From: Branchiostoma floridae
Taxonomy: Eukaryota; Chordata; Leptocardii; Amphioxiformes; Branchiostomatidae
Assembly (NCBI RefSeq): GCF_000003815.2
Contig: NC_049994.1
Coordinates: 8,777,766-8,841,765 of the forward strand
Direction: 5' to 3'
DNA: 64,000 nucleotides
Of this stretch, positions 24,001 through 34,566 are shown one piece after another (positions within the stretch are counted from its first letter, which is position 1; each line of letters opens with the position of its first letter). The translations under genes were made by a program, and so were the position numbers. The notes beneath the pieces are model-generated. The model saw only the letters and a program-made list of their open reading frames with translations. It did no database searches and was not told the DNA's origin.

Positions 24001-27000
24001 CCAACAAAAGCTCTGACTAAAAATTTGGCATTTGTATGACTACAATGAACTGGTTTTCCAATAGCTAGCCTGTCACATTTACATGACTCAATGCTTGAAA
24101 TACAGCCTGCATATGCAAATTAGTTGAGGTAGAATTGGAGCTGTGACGGTATTACTTACCTAGAACAGTAGCATCACATTTGGCCAGCAAGAGTTACAAA
24201 ATTCCTTACATTTTTCAAACTATTGTTTTGGTTGGACTAAATAGGCAAAGAAACTAACTGATACAGTTATGATTTGTCTTGTGCTAGCAACTTTGAATGT
24301 TACCTGCATTGTTCTAAGTTATTTTGAGCTCTACATGTCATTTCAAGACCGTGTCACTTGTTACCTTTCAGAAAAAATGCAGGGCATGACTAAGGGGGCG
24401 TACTTACCGGGAGTCGCTGTTCAATGTTGGCGCGACGCAGGCAGGAAATCAGATGATTGACGTCCTTCTCTGACAGCCATGTCTTGAACACAGCGGTCGC
24501 AAAGTCAAGACCAATCCCTGCCGAAGGAAAATACGAACTTTCTTTAGTCCCTCCCCTCCAACACATATTTCACAGTTGACTCATTTTTGTATCTGTATTA
24601 CCATTGACTCAATGCTCAAACTACTTTAAAAAAGCTTAAACCATTGAATTTTTTATCTACATGGACATATAAATTGATGTATCATTTTGTTTTCCTGTAA
24701 CATGCGTAAGATTAAAACATACCGTATCAAAAGTGTTGTGTATGCAGAAAATAAAGTAAATATGTCGTGGTCAAACAAAAGTAAGAAACTGATCTAAAAG
24801 AAAAGCATGCCCACTCTAACAGTCTTGTAGCTTTAGGAAAGAAACCACATTTTTGTTTGTTTGTTTGTTTGTTTGCTTTAGCAGGATGAAATGCATGTGT
24901 CCGACAGGTCAGATATTCTCAAACGTTTTTCATGGTCATCCAAGAGGTTTGTTATCATCATTCCAAATCCCAACATCACACATCAGAGGCCTGCAACACA
25001 CAGTCCCTCTAAAAGGGGACAACAAATTCCACGAAAGTACATCCTAGTGTAGTAGCATGTACGGACAAATTTTCCTTCTATACTGCACTCGACTCCAAGA
25101 CTGACTACAGCAAATAAATTCAAAAATAAAATAAGAAAAGCAAAATCTGCTTCAGTGTTTGTGTTGCAAGTGATAAGAACTTAAAATAGATATCTTAACT
25201 ATCAACATGAAACTACCAAAATGTAGTCGCAAATAACCTACAAAAAGTGAGTGTTTCTTTCTAAACATTCAAGGACAAAATGAGCTAGCTAGCATTGATG
25301 AATCATCAATAAACTACTGCTCTATTTTGTCTGACTCCAACACATTCATATACAAATGTACATGGTAACCAGCCCCTCTAGCTGTCCTGCTACTTTCTTC
25401 ATTGTTACGTCAACAACACAGGGTGTCTGTAACCATGGTGACAGCCATCTGGTGCAGGTTGTTGACCTTATGTGTTTGAAATGACATGGGAGGAAAAGGG
25501 GAAGAAACAGAGCAACCGTGACGGGGTTGGACAAGTCCACTAGTCTGATTCTCCCGGGCAAGTGAAAGTGCTGATTGGGTAAGCGCATGTTCTATCCCGC
25601 TTGCCAAATTGGGCAAGTAAGATTTTTTCATGAGTGAGATTTTGATATAACGTTATTTGTTACATTTGATAGTCATGGCATCAAGCATTGGTGAACACAG
25701 AAAATACAGTCAATACTAAAAAGAATGGCATCGCTGGAAGTGAAAATACATAGATTTTCTTTTTTTTTAATTTCTGGCAAGTGAAGGTTGTTTTGGGTAA
25801 GTAAATTTTTCATGTACTTGTCCGATAGGTCAAGTGAATTTTAGAAATCTTGTTAAACCCTGCTTGAAGTTAAAGACACAATATTGCTTCATGGCGCTCA
25901 CCTTCTTTGACCAGGTTCTCATGGAACAGGCTGGGGAGAATGTTGGCCGTGACCTGCTGGTTTGCGAGCACCACGGCCGTGAAGGTCGCCAGACGGGCAC
26001 GTTCCTCGTCGCTAAAACCCTTCAGGAAGATTAGGACCTGCCAAGGAACAAGGGAACACCTAAGGGTTGTTTCAGACATTTACGCTTCAGGGCGTGAAAT
26101 ACCACCTGCATATGCAGGTTAGTGCAGGTAAAATTGGAGCTGTGCAGGTTTTTGGTGTCTACCTGCACCTAACCTGCACTGGTCCATGTACTGGGTTTAA
26201 TACATAAATGTCCTATGATGCAGGTGTATATGGATTGTTATTAGCTGCATTGACTGTTACCACCTATAACGTATAAAAGAAAAAGTGATGATCCTATAAT
26301 TTTAGTACTTACTAAATTCAGAGTGGTGCAGGTAACATTTGTCTGGTACAGGTAATTTTTTATGTCGAGCCCTGCAATGGTTTTTCTATTTACAGCTTCC
26401 AGATAATCCATCAAGCCATTGGAGGAGTGCCTGCTTCCCATCTGACCTTACCTTCTTCATCTCATCTTCAAAACTCTTCTCCAGGTACTTGTAGCGCCGA
26501 ATCAGCTTGTTAAAAATCTGGATCAGAGAAGAAAAATATATCAAACATTGCTATACAGTAAGATGTGAAACAGGATTAATTTCCTGTGGTTTACCATCAG
26601 TCTTTTGTATCACATAAAAACAAAACTACAGATAAGACATATGAAAACTGGAACTTCTGTTGCAGTACAACAGAAAGCTGCAAGGAAGCCCACACTTCGT
26701 TTTGCAGAAACCTACCCACACACCTAATATCAAGATCTATCTACAACTCCTTTAGGTATGCTACATTTACAAACAAACCTACAAACACACACAAAACATT
26801 TCGGCAAAACGTCTTCGCAAAAGTAATACTCGTGTTCATGCCCATAAATAGGGCAAGAAAGCAAAGTTTTGGTGAATGCTTCAGTACTGTGTGTAAAAAC
26901 CATTACACTGCAGAAATAGCATTACAACAGTGAAGCAAATAATCTTGTATAAAGTGTTCTGACCTCAGCCTGTGTACGCATGGCGGCCACGTCGTCCGGT

Positions 27001-30000
27001 GTGGTAAACACACACACGTCCACGCGGCATGTCTTTGTCTTGTCGGCATCTTCTATCAGCGAACCGCCAGGTGCTAAGATAAAGAAAGCATGCAGTGTAA
27101 CACATTTGTAACTTAACTGTTTCCCTCTGAACTTTTACAGTTTCTGTCTATCGTGAGCTTGTTAGTTGGTGTATATAGATGAACCCAACTAATGTGGATA
27201 CACCCAAGTTGTCCAACTGTTAATCTAGCAAGTCAGACAAGGAGCCAGGTCCAGTAGGGGGGACCAGGTCTTACTGACGTTTGCATTTCAAAGTTTATTA
27301 AAAAAATTTCTAACATCTTCTTATGAAGGTAAAGTTCTTGGAATACACTGATTCTACTGGTAATGTTTTGGGAATGATGTCATCAAGGCATAATGAATTT
27401 GACAAGAGAACTTGAAATAACTAACTAACCTGCAAAACCCAGTTACAGCTCTACATATTTTGTTTACACAAATAAAATCTGTTAAAAGAATTGAAGAACA
27501 AAAATTGTTTATAAAGGAATAGAAGAGGTATCTAAGAGAACTTACCTAACATGCCCCCAGCGATCAGGATATCGAGCAGGGTCTCGGCATAGCGCCGGTA
27601 GTCAAGGCGACTGCCCTGCTTGTCTAAATAACGGGAGATGGCCTCGAGGTCGCTGCCCTGCTCATTAAGACCTTGCACAATCTCGTCCCGAAAGGCTGTA
27701 GGCTCAAATGTCTTTTTTTCATCTGCAACAAGAGTTAAAAACAACATGAAAGGTTAGAGTATGCTATGTACATGTAGTCAAAACCTTTGTCATACTGTAA
27801 ATTCATTCACTCTCACTGGGACTTCATTTTGCAAGAGCAGTTTTATTTTCAGTTGAAGCAATCCTTTGTTCAATACAGAGTACAAATACAGAGCACAAAT
27901 TTGTGGCATCATATTTTTGCGATGAGAGGTCAATGGAATACTGCAAAAAAATAAAACCCCAGTAAATGTTCCAAGATCAACAGTAGCAAATGATGTGTGT
28001 TTTCAATAAGAATTCAAATCAATCAAAACCAGCCTGCAAGTGATTTGAATCGAATTTCATATCTTTGTTTCTGCATGTCAAAAAGTAATGGAGCCATGGA
28101 CAGCATTTACAAATAACCTACCATATTTCATAATACATGTATTATTTGAATGGCGATTCTTAGGTTTTGCATTTGCAACACTTCTACACTAAAGAACTTC
28201 TTTCCTTCTGTTGTACTAGTAACCAGCTTAACTGGTCAAAAAGGATCATGGTACAAAACCTGTGTGTTTAACACACTGGATATAATATCCCTATTAGTCG
28301 AAGGCTTGCTGAACAAGAATGGTTGTTCAAAAATCAACTAGGCAATACAAATTAAATCTTTTGCTTAAGTCTAATGCTAGGTTAGAATATCAACTTGAAA
28401 ACCGAGTCTCAGGAAAGTCTATACCTTGGTAAAGAATTTGAGTCAATAGTCAGAATCAGATGCAAAGACTTCGTGATAATGAGAAAATAGTGTATTCACA
28501 GGGGCTTAAGTTTGCAATTTCATAATTTCTCTATGCCACATACTTAACAGTAATGGAAACATTGGCGGTTTCAAATTTGCGGTAAGAACCAGAAAACAAA
28601 AACACAGCAAAATCTGATGAACCACAGTACCCTATCCCTTACACAATTTGCAATGATCTGTCCCTATCATGTCAGAAGAGATGGAAAGAAACATTGGCGG
28701 TTTCAAATTTGCGGTAAGAACCAGAAAACAAAAACACAGCAAAATCTGACGAACCACATTACCCTATCCCTTACACAATTAGCAATGATCCGTCCCTATC
28801 GTGTCAGAAGAGATGGAAAGAAACACTGGCGGTTTCAAATTTGCGGTAAGAACCAGAAAACAAAAACAAAGCAAAATCTGACGAACCACAGTACCCTATC
28901 CCTTACACAATTAGCAATGATCTGTCCCTATCATGTCAGAAGAGATGAGTAGAAGAGCAGCTTGCACTAATGCACCTGCCCATTAAAACCCACTCTGGGG
29001 ACGGGGGAACCACTAATGCTTCCAGCCAAGGTTACACTGTCATTGCTTCATCATAGCTCGTTAGAACATGTAGGCTTCATTTCTAACTCGCTTCATTCAT
29101 GCTTGCTTTGTAACAAAACATGTATATGTACATGGTGGAAGAAATAGTCAGGCTACCATACTTCTTAAGTACTTAATTTGAAATTTTTACTTCATTTTCT
29201 ATGAAAATCTTACTTTACTTTCTCTGAATATTCATCGAACACGAAGGTTTTTCGTCGGAAATCGGGTTTATGAATAGATATTCTGTCATACTCATACATG
29301 TACATTTTTACAGGTTACATGACCATTTTTAAAGCAGAAAACATCTTGTACATCCTGCTATTTTTGCCAGAACGATTTGTAAAACTAAAGTTCATACATA
29401 ATTCTCAGAGACAGTCGTAACGATATGTACATATTCTTCTTGTTAATCCGTCTGCATCACAGACATCATGATCACAGACATCACGATGCACATTTGAATG
29501 GAAAAGTAAGAAAACTGTATTTCTCACAATACTACTGTAAAAGCAGTTGTTCCTATTTTTCTTCTCTTTACAGAATGAAGACCCATTTCCTATAAACAGA
29601 TTACAATACTGAAAATTGGAGATGTTCTCTAGTTTGGTACATATGTCTTCTGTCAGGATGACAGTTTGAGGTTAATACACCAATAATATGGTAACATTAC
29701 ATTGAGTCTGTGGTCGAGCTGTCTTGTCCAGTTTGAGTGGTCATCACTTGAACTGCATGCAATAATGCAGTCCTGTTTGCATTTGATGTCCCTATGCCTT
29801 AACAAAAGTACTAGAAATATACCTTTTTGCAACTTGGCTTTATCCATCATTCTTATCCATTCACCTACTTTCAGCTGAAGGTTACTGTAATTTGTAAATC
29901 ATGAAATGTCATGGTGGCTCTATTTTTTGCAGGTTTTGCAGAGACCTCTTCGCCATAACACCGCTATAGTTCCTTGCAATGTATGACTACTGTACCACAG

Positions 30001-31571
30001 AATTGTTTCAACGGTTGAACTACAAACTTAAAACACTGCAAAACTCAGCTCTGTACGAGAATCTATATATTCCAGTACTGTAGCATGTTTTGATAGCCTG
30101 GTGATCCAGTGGGAGGGGGGCACCAGGCAGTACAACACGCTCATTTCTCTGGCACACAGCAAGAACCCAGCTTCAACAGTGAGTGAAGTCAGGCACACAA
30201 ACTCAGCATGTGCCTAGTCTCCAAGCAGACCCTACGGTGCCTTAGAAATAGTATCAAAGCTGGCAAAATTAGTATAGCCGGCCAAAGGGAGATAGCCGGC
30301 TAAGGGAGTCAAACGGGCACCGGAGGTCTGCCTACACTGAAACAGGGTGGAGCGTTTCTATTCAACAATGGTGTCGCTGCCCCACCCTGTTGTCAAGTGC
30401 TAATTACTTTACGAGCGACTTACACTGGACGAAGTTAGTGATAGCGCGCACTTCCCAGCGGTAGGTTCGCGCCAAATGGCGCCGGATTGAAAAATTTGAC
30501 AGCATCGCAACGTAATAGAACAAGCGCCACAATACATAAAATATCTAGTTTAAAATCGATTTGAAGTCTGATAATAATGCCAAACAAACTACAAATTTCG
30601 ATATACATATATAATAACACCAAACTAACGTTATGAGTTTTAAAAACATGCCGCCTGATCGTAATCCTCTCTGTTATGTTTGGATGCGGTAGAAAGAACC
30701 ACAACAAGCCAAGCGCGCTGCCATTTCTGTCTCCTGAAAGTTTATTTCTATTTCGTTCTGCGATTTTGTAATTTCGTCCGGCAAAAACTGCGTCAAGGAC
30801 CAGATGTTTGTTCCCGGCTAGCAACTATGGCTTGCATTGGTAGCATAGGGATTTCCCCTGACCGGTAGCGATGCCGACAAAGACATCCTTGCCTTCCAGA
30901 GTGGCCAAAATGGAATCGAGCTGTGCTTTCTTCGGCTCGAATCCCCATACATCGCGGAAAACATGTCGTACTCTGGCCTCCATTGTTGCCGGCATTTTAA
31001 ATCTGCCGGTAACGGTCATCGTAGGTGACCCGTGACGTGAGACGGTGCAGGGGCGCACGAGCCATCCCAGGCCGGGAGGGCAATTAACACCTACTCGGCA
31101 AGCACAGTTTAATAGGCAACAAATAGATGCTAATAGCGTCAGATCAGCCCGACTGAGGGCAGACCCTGGTGCCGGTATACCAAGTCCCTGGCCAGCTTTG
31201 ATACTATTTCTAAGGCACCGTAGGGTCTGCTTGGAGACTACATGTGCCATGTTAATTACCATTAACACCAAACTGATCACTGATCTTTTGGTCCAGCTTT
31301 AATAGTTTTGTCCGACTCATTGTTTAAGGGTTATTAATTTTTTTTTAAAGAAATATACATTGCCATCAATTTCATGTCATAAAGTTTTGATTTTCTGGAC
31401 AGATAGACGGGATGATATTTATTTTCCATTCATTCAGTGACTACACCATCTAGTGTAAAGGGGAGGAGGGGGGTTTCTTACCCTATACCCATCTTGTGAC
31501 ATATACCTACCCCGTTTTCTGGTCCGGATCTTTTGACCGCCGAGCGTTGGCTTGGGCTGCTTCTGACTCAT
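18878..31571 (-). CDS. BZW2: BZW2-type eIF5-mimic protein (basic leucine zipper and W2 domain), 421 aa, 13 exons
   Basis: Exons: 31511-31571, 27546-27722, 26964-27073, 26452-26517, 25902-26037, 24408-24517, 23609-23695, 23076-23159, 21972-22037, 21611-21691, 20067-20205, 19311-19433 and 18878-18903. All phases match and the sum of 1,266 nt gives 421 residues, against about 419 in human. Landmarks are the N-terminus [20 protein letters not shown], then [20 protein letters not shown] and [13 protein letters not shown]. The C-terminal W2 (HEAT-like) domain follows with [19 protein letters not shown] and [20 protein letters not shown]. The acidic end EESEEEDED follows VEWLQSAE, the aromatic/acidic box that contacts eIF2beta in this family. 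Such proteins compete with eIF5 and tune start-codon selection. The head-to-head ANKMY2 neighbour argues for BZW2 or the pre-duplication ancestor of BZW1/2. Confidence 0.93.
19730..19870. repeat. Dispersed intron repeat, copy 1 of 2
   Basis: This matches 23283-23413 with only small differences (shared blocks CTCTATAACTATGCCCTCTC and CCAGGGCCTGCTGGCAACAA). Both copies are in BZW2 introns, in the same orientation. It is probably a short non-autonomous element; the ends were not resolved. Confidence 0.6.
20597..20936. mobile_element. 340-bp hAT-type MITE in a BZW2 intron
   Basis: The left end is CAGGGCTTTAGCCAGC and the right end is the inverse of CAGGGTTCTAGCCAGC. Both are flanked by AGATCGAT (20589-20596 and 20937-20944), a perfect 8-bp target duplication. 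The CAGGG termini and 8-bp duplication are typical of hAT elements. The TTTTTCCGTCA/TGACGGAAAAA blocks form subterminal inverted repeats. No transposase is present. Confidence 0.8.
20972..21048. repeat. (CA)n / (CACG)n microsatellite
   Basis: A run of CACGCA units passes into pure CA repeats. It creates long low-complexity open frames on both strands that are not genes. Confidence 0.9.
21218..21302. repeat. GC-rich hairpin in a BZW2 intron
   Basis: GGTACCAGCCCG...GCGGGTCGGATCGC pairs with GATCCGACCCGCGGGAGGGC...GGGACC around a CGGCCGAAGGCCGG centre. It is probably part of a larger repeat reaching toward 21560, whose base composition is unlike the surrounding intron. Confidence 0.5.
23283..23413. 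repeat. Dispersed intron repeat, copy 2 of 2
   Basis: Second copy of the 19730-19870 repeat. It carries a small extra stretch (GAGAAAGGAGG) relative to copy 1. Confidence 0.6.
28559..28950. repeat. 132-bp intron triplication
   Basis: Three tandem units start at 28559, 28691 and 28823, each opening ACA(T/C)TGGCGGTTTC and ending near TGTCAGAAGAGATGG. The left paralogous segment has a single, diverged unit near 1597-1760, so the expansion is local to this copy. Any open frame here is repeat-derived. Confidence 0.85.
30215..31240. mobile_element. 1,026-bp TIR element carrying captured gene sequence
   Basis: The first 50 bases (30215-30264, TAGTCTCCAAGCAGACCC...) are the exact inverse of the last 50 (31191-31240). 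CATGTGCC lies immediately outside both ends (30207-30214 and 31241-31248), a perfect 8-bp target duplication. The outer parts match the 174-bp element at 57554-57727. The extra material of about 850 bp contains the start of a RecQ-like helicase on the minus strand and is bordered by a second, short inverted pair (GGCACC..AGGTCTGCC). No transposase is seen. It sits in intron 1 of BZW2. Confidence 0.85.
30825..30995 (-). pseudogene. RecQ-type DNA helicase N-terminal fragment inside the TIR element
   Basis: A 56-residue frame starts [20 protein letters not shown] and reaches [12 protein letters not shown], which is helicase motif I (Walker A, GxGKS) in RecQ context. The preceding [20 protein letters not shown] matches the Q-motif region of RecQ helicases. 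The frame ends four residues later, so motifs Ia-VI are missing. It cannot be an active helicase and is best read as a captured first exon plus upstream sequence. Confidence 0.75.
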
Positions 31572-31930
31572 AAAAATTCTTGCTGCAACAATAAAAGATA
31601 CAATTTTAAACATGTGCTAAAACCAAATAGAAATGGCACAAATCAAATACCAATGAACATTTGTGAACTGCAAGAAAAATAACGATATCTTAGACAATAT
31701 CTAACACAAGTCATACCAAGTGGTTTACTTGGTATTACATAAACATCAAAAATATTTCTTATAATACTTATTCTGGTTTATCACCAAGCCATTTGTCTGA
31801 AAGATATTCATGCAAATAGGAATTTTATTTGAAACAACATTTCTGCTGACATACTGCTAACTTATTTTATTCCCTTCCATTGACACATTTTGAACAGTAA
31901 AAGCTAATAGAATAATGTTCTTTGTTAATG

Positions 31931-32201
31931 CTACGGCCGCGTGGCGCGTTGGTACACCCGATCCCTCGATCTCGGAAGTTAAGCAACGCGACGGTCCGGA
32001 CAGTGCTTGGATGGGAGACCAACCAAGGACGTCCGGATTGCTGTAGCCTCACGAAGCTTTCCACGAAATCGTCTTCCGGGAGGGACGTAAAACGGGGGTC
32101 CCGTGCTCGAGGAGGTGCCTCGACCACGTTAATCAGCCTCATTACTCATAATGGGTACCTACTGGCTGGCAAAATACACCTGGTGATTATTATTATTATT
32201 A
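31931..32201 (+). mobile_element. 5S rRNA-derived SINE (SINE3-like)
   Basis: About 120 bases (31931-32049) resemble 5S rRNA: CTACGGCC at the start, CGATCTCGGAAGTTAAGCAA, then GTGCTTGGATGGGAGACC (the box C promoter region), ending GCTGTAGCC. A 3' body of about 130 bases and an ATT-repeat tail follow. TTAATG occurs at both borders (31925-31930 and 32202-32207). The paralogous left segment at 3705-3730 has the empty site, which confirms both limits. Confidence 0.85.
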
Positions 32202-33501
32202 TTAATGAATGTCAGGAAAAAGCAAACTCAGACTTGTTTACCTGTTTACCCTACCCAACTACCAGCTTGTCCACATGTGGCCAGTTTACCACACAAAAAT
32301 AACACAACTACAAGAAAAATTGTCCTTGTGATGAAATTGATGAAGGGTAGACATTTTTTTTTTATTTATAAATAACTAATGTTTTAAGAAAATGTGATAT
32401 TTGACCTATTCTAGATGCTTCTTTCAGACCGCCCCCCTCCCCCATTCAAACAACAATTTGGCTTCATCATTTCGTGCTGGCGTGCAGTTCAGAGTCAGGG
32501 ACTTCTCAGCTTAATCCAAAACTATAAAAATATGCGACAAAAGGAATCTGATCACTAAACACACAAATATAATCGTCTAGAAAGTTAGAAAATTGCAAAT
32601 TTGTTAACAATGAAACCGTCATGACAAAAAAATGGAGCAACATCTAAGACAAGACTGACGGCAGCAGTCTTGAGGCATGTTGGTCGGACAAAAATTACAG
32701 CAAAATTTCCATCATTCCATTTCTTCAACTATTGCGGAAAACAACATCTTCAAACTCTCCTTTCTTACAATAGAGTTTCTAAGTCTTAGCTAAAAGAGTT
32801 CATTCATTTTTCCAACCAGTATCTATGGCCAAGACGCGCAGAGAAAAACGACTTCCGGCTCGACACACATGCTCGTCGGAATCACCAAGATATCGAACAA
32901 TTTTGCCACCAAACGTAAAATCCTGACCCTCCCAGACAATTATCATGACATCTTCTTTGAAAGAAAAATCGTAAAAGCTTCGTCACGGTGGTAGAAATGG
33001 GAATATTTGAGGGAATTTTGGCACAAACTTACCAGTGTTTCTTCTTTGTCACACAAACTATGACAAACCAGGACTAAACGTGACTAATTTTGCACACGGC
33101 ACCACGCGGGAAAATACTGCGGCACCATGGGAAATTTCTACGATAAAAGCCATCGATGACTGGGGTAAATTTTATCCCAAGGGACTCAGAAAAAAAGACA
33201 CCTGTTTAAATAATAAAAAATAAAAGATTAATTGGATTTTAGAAATGAAGTAAGCTCAAGATCTTAACAAAAAGGAATAAAACGGAAAGGATATGCAATC
33301 CACCCTCGTGTATCTATTGAATTCTCTGACTTGAATGATCATGAAAGACCGAAGAGATGCACTTGTCATATTCCGTCTCGTTCTCTCAAATCAAGGACTA
33401 AAGCATATGAATTGCATTGTTTTGAAAGGAAGACACGGAAGACACAATGTTACATCTTGAAAAACATTAATAATAATAATAGCCTTTATTGCACATTCAT
33501 G

Positions 33502-33715
33502 CTTGTCTCTACCAGACTCCGAGTCGCTGGAATAAATCGTAGAAATGGTACAAATAGAGGAGTATGCCGGCCAGAGGAATATAGCCGGCTAAGCAACAGT
33601 AACGCGACCGCGAGCTAGGATCGCGAGCTGTTCCCTGGCCGGTTATATTCCTCTCTATTTGTTCCATTTCTACGAATACGGTAGTACGATTTTCCAGCGA
33701 TCCGGAGTCTGGTAG
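33502..33715. mobile_element. Hairpin MITE of about 215 bp
   Basis: CTACCAGACTCCGAGTCGCT at the left is inverted at the right end as GCGATCCGGAGTCTGGTAG. Inner blocks GTAGAAATGG(T/A)ACAAATAGAG and CGCGAGCT are inverted too, so nearly the whole element folds. No clear target duplication is visible. Confidence 0.7.
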
Positions 33716-33791
33716 AACACAGGCATATAGATACAAAAGGTAGTAATGCAGTACACATGGTTTCTAAAACATGGATTCTAAAACTAGTCTA

Positions 33792-34055
33792 TTACATTTG
33801 TTCGGCTTCTTCTCGTTTCTTAGTAATGTTGAATATGTAGCTTGAGATGTGTTTGTATAATGTCGTTCGATCAAACCTCATAAGAAAAATTAATTTTTCA
33901 ACACTAGACAAAGATTCAAAGCGAGGGAACTTTCCTATAATAAAGCTAAAAAGAATACTTCCATCATTACTATATAAACTACAATCTAATAAAAAGTGGG
34001 CTTCATCTTCGACCTTGTTCAAGTTAAAGTTCAAATCGCATCCAGGCCAGTCCAT
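33792..34055 (-). pseudogene. Non-LTR retrotransposon C-terminal remnant
   Basis: The frame includes NKVEDEAHFLLDCSLYSND, the conserved end found downstream of reverse transcriptase in many animal non-LTR elements (ExEHFLxxCPxY pattern). Only the tail survives; no RT motifs are seen. Confidence 0.6.
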
Positions 34056-34566
34056 GCATCTTCTACTGCCTTTTGTTTACACTTTGCAGATGATAACTGT
34101 TGTTGTTCATTAGCGCATTATGTTAAATGACAATGGAAAGTGACAGCTGGTTTGGGTCCCATGTGATTTTACCCATGTGTTGTGTGAGGGGATATCATTG
34201 GGGTGTTTCCGTCTGTCCTTATAATAGTTGATGATGAAATTTTCACTATACCAGGGACGAAAACAACATGACACAGTAAAGAATTCTTCTATATCCTTGG
34301 CATTGTCAAAGTGACAGGCTTTGGATTTTTATTTTACTGCAATTTTCCCTCAACTATTCTTACAATGTTACAATTTCCTCATTTCCAATCCACACACTTT
34401 CCTAATCGATCCGCCAGAATTAAAATTACGCGCTTGATCACACAAATCACGTACACTGTACTTGTGCCCCCAAGAGACCCCTTCACCAGATGCCAGAGCG
34501 CAGGATCCGGCGTCCTGGAAACCGCCTTTTGACCCTTACAATTTCCCACATGCCCCTTCGCTAAGC

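Larger units (their letters stand above)
31572..34566. promoter_or_regulatory. Divergent intergenic region between BZW2 and ANKMY2
   Basis: About 3.0 kb separates the two start codons, which point away from each other. It includes the 5S-derived SINE, a hairpin MITE (33502-33715) and a non-LTR retrotransposon remnant (33792-34055). No clear TATA box or CpG-rich core was identified, so the exact promoters are not placed. Shared regulation of the pair is inferred from orientation only. Confidence 0.5.

Noticed and set aside
30600-30800. Possible THAP-like zinc finger remnant ([16 protein letters not shown]) on the plus strand of the TIR element
   Set aside because: The spacing of later Cys and His residues does not fit and a stop interrupts it; similarity is too slight to claim a P-type transposase.
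31931-32049. Functional 5S rRNA gene
   Set aside because: Sequence differs from 5S consensus at many stem positions and is followed by a SINE body and ATT tail with a target duplication.
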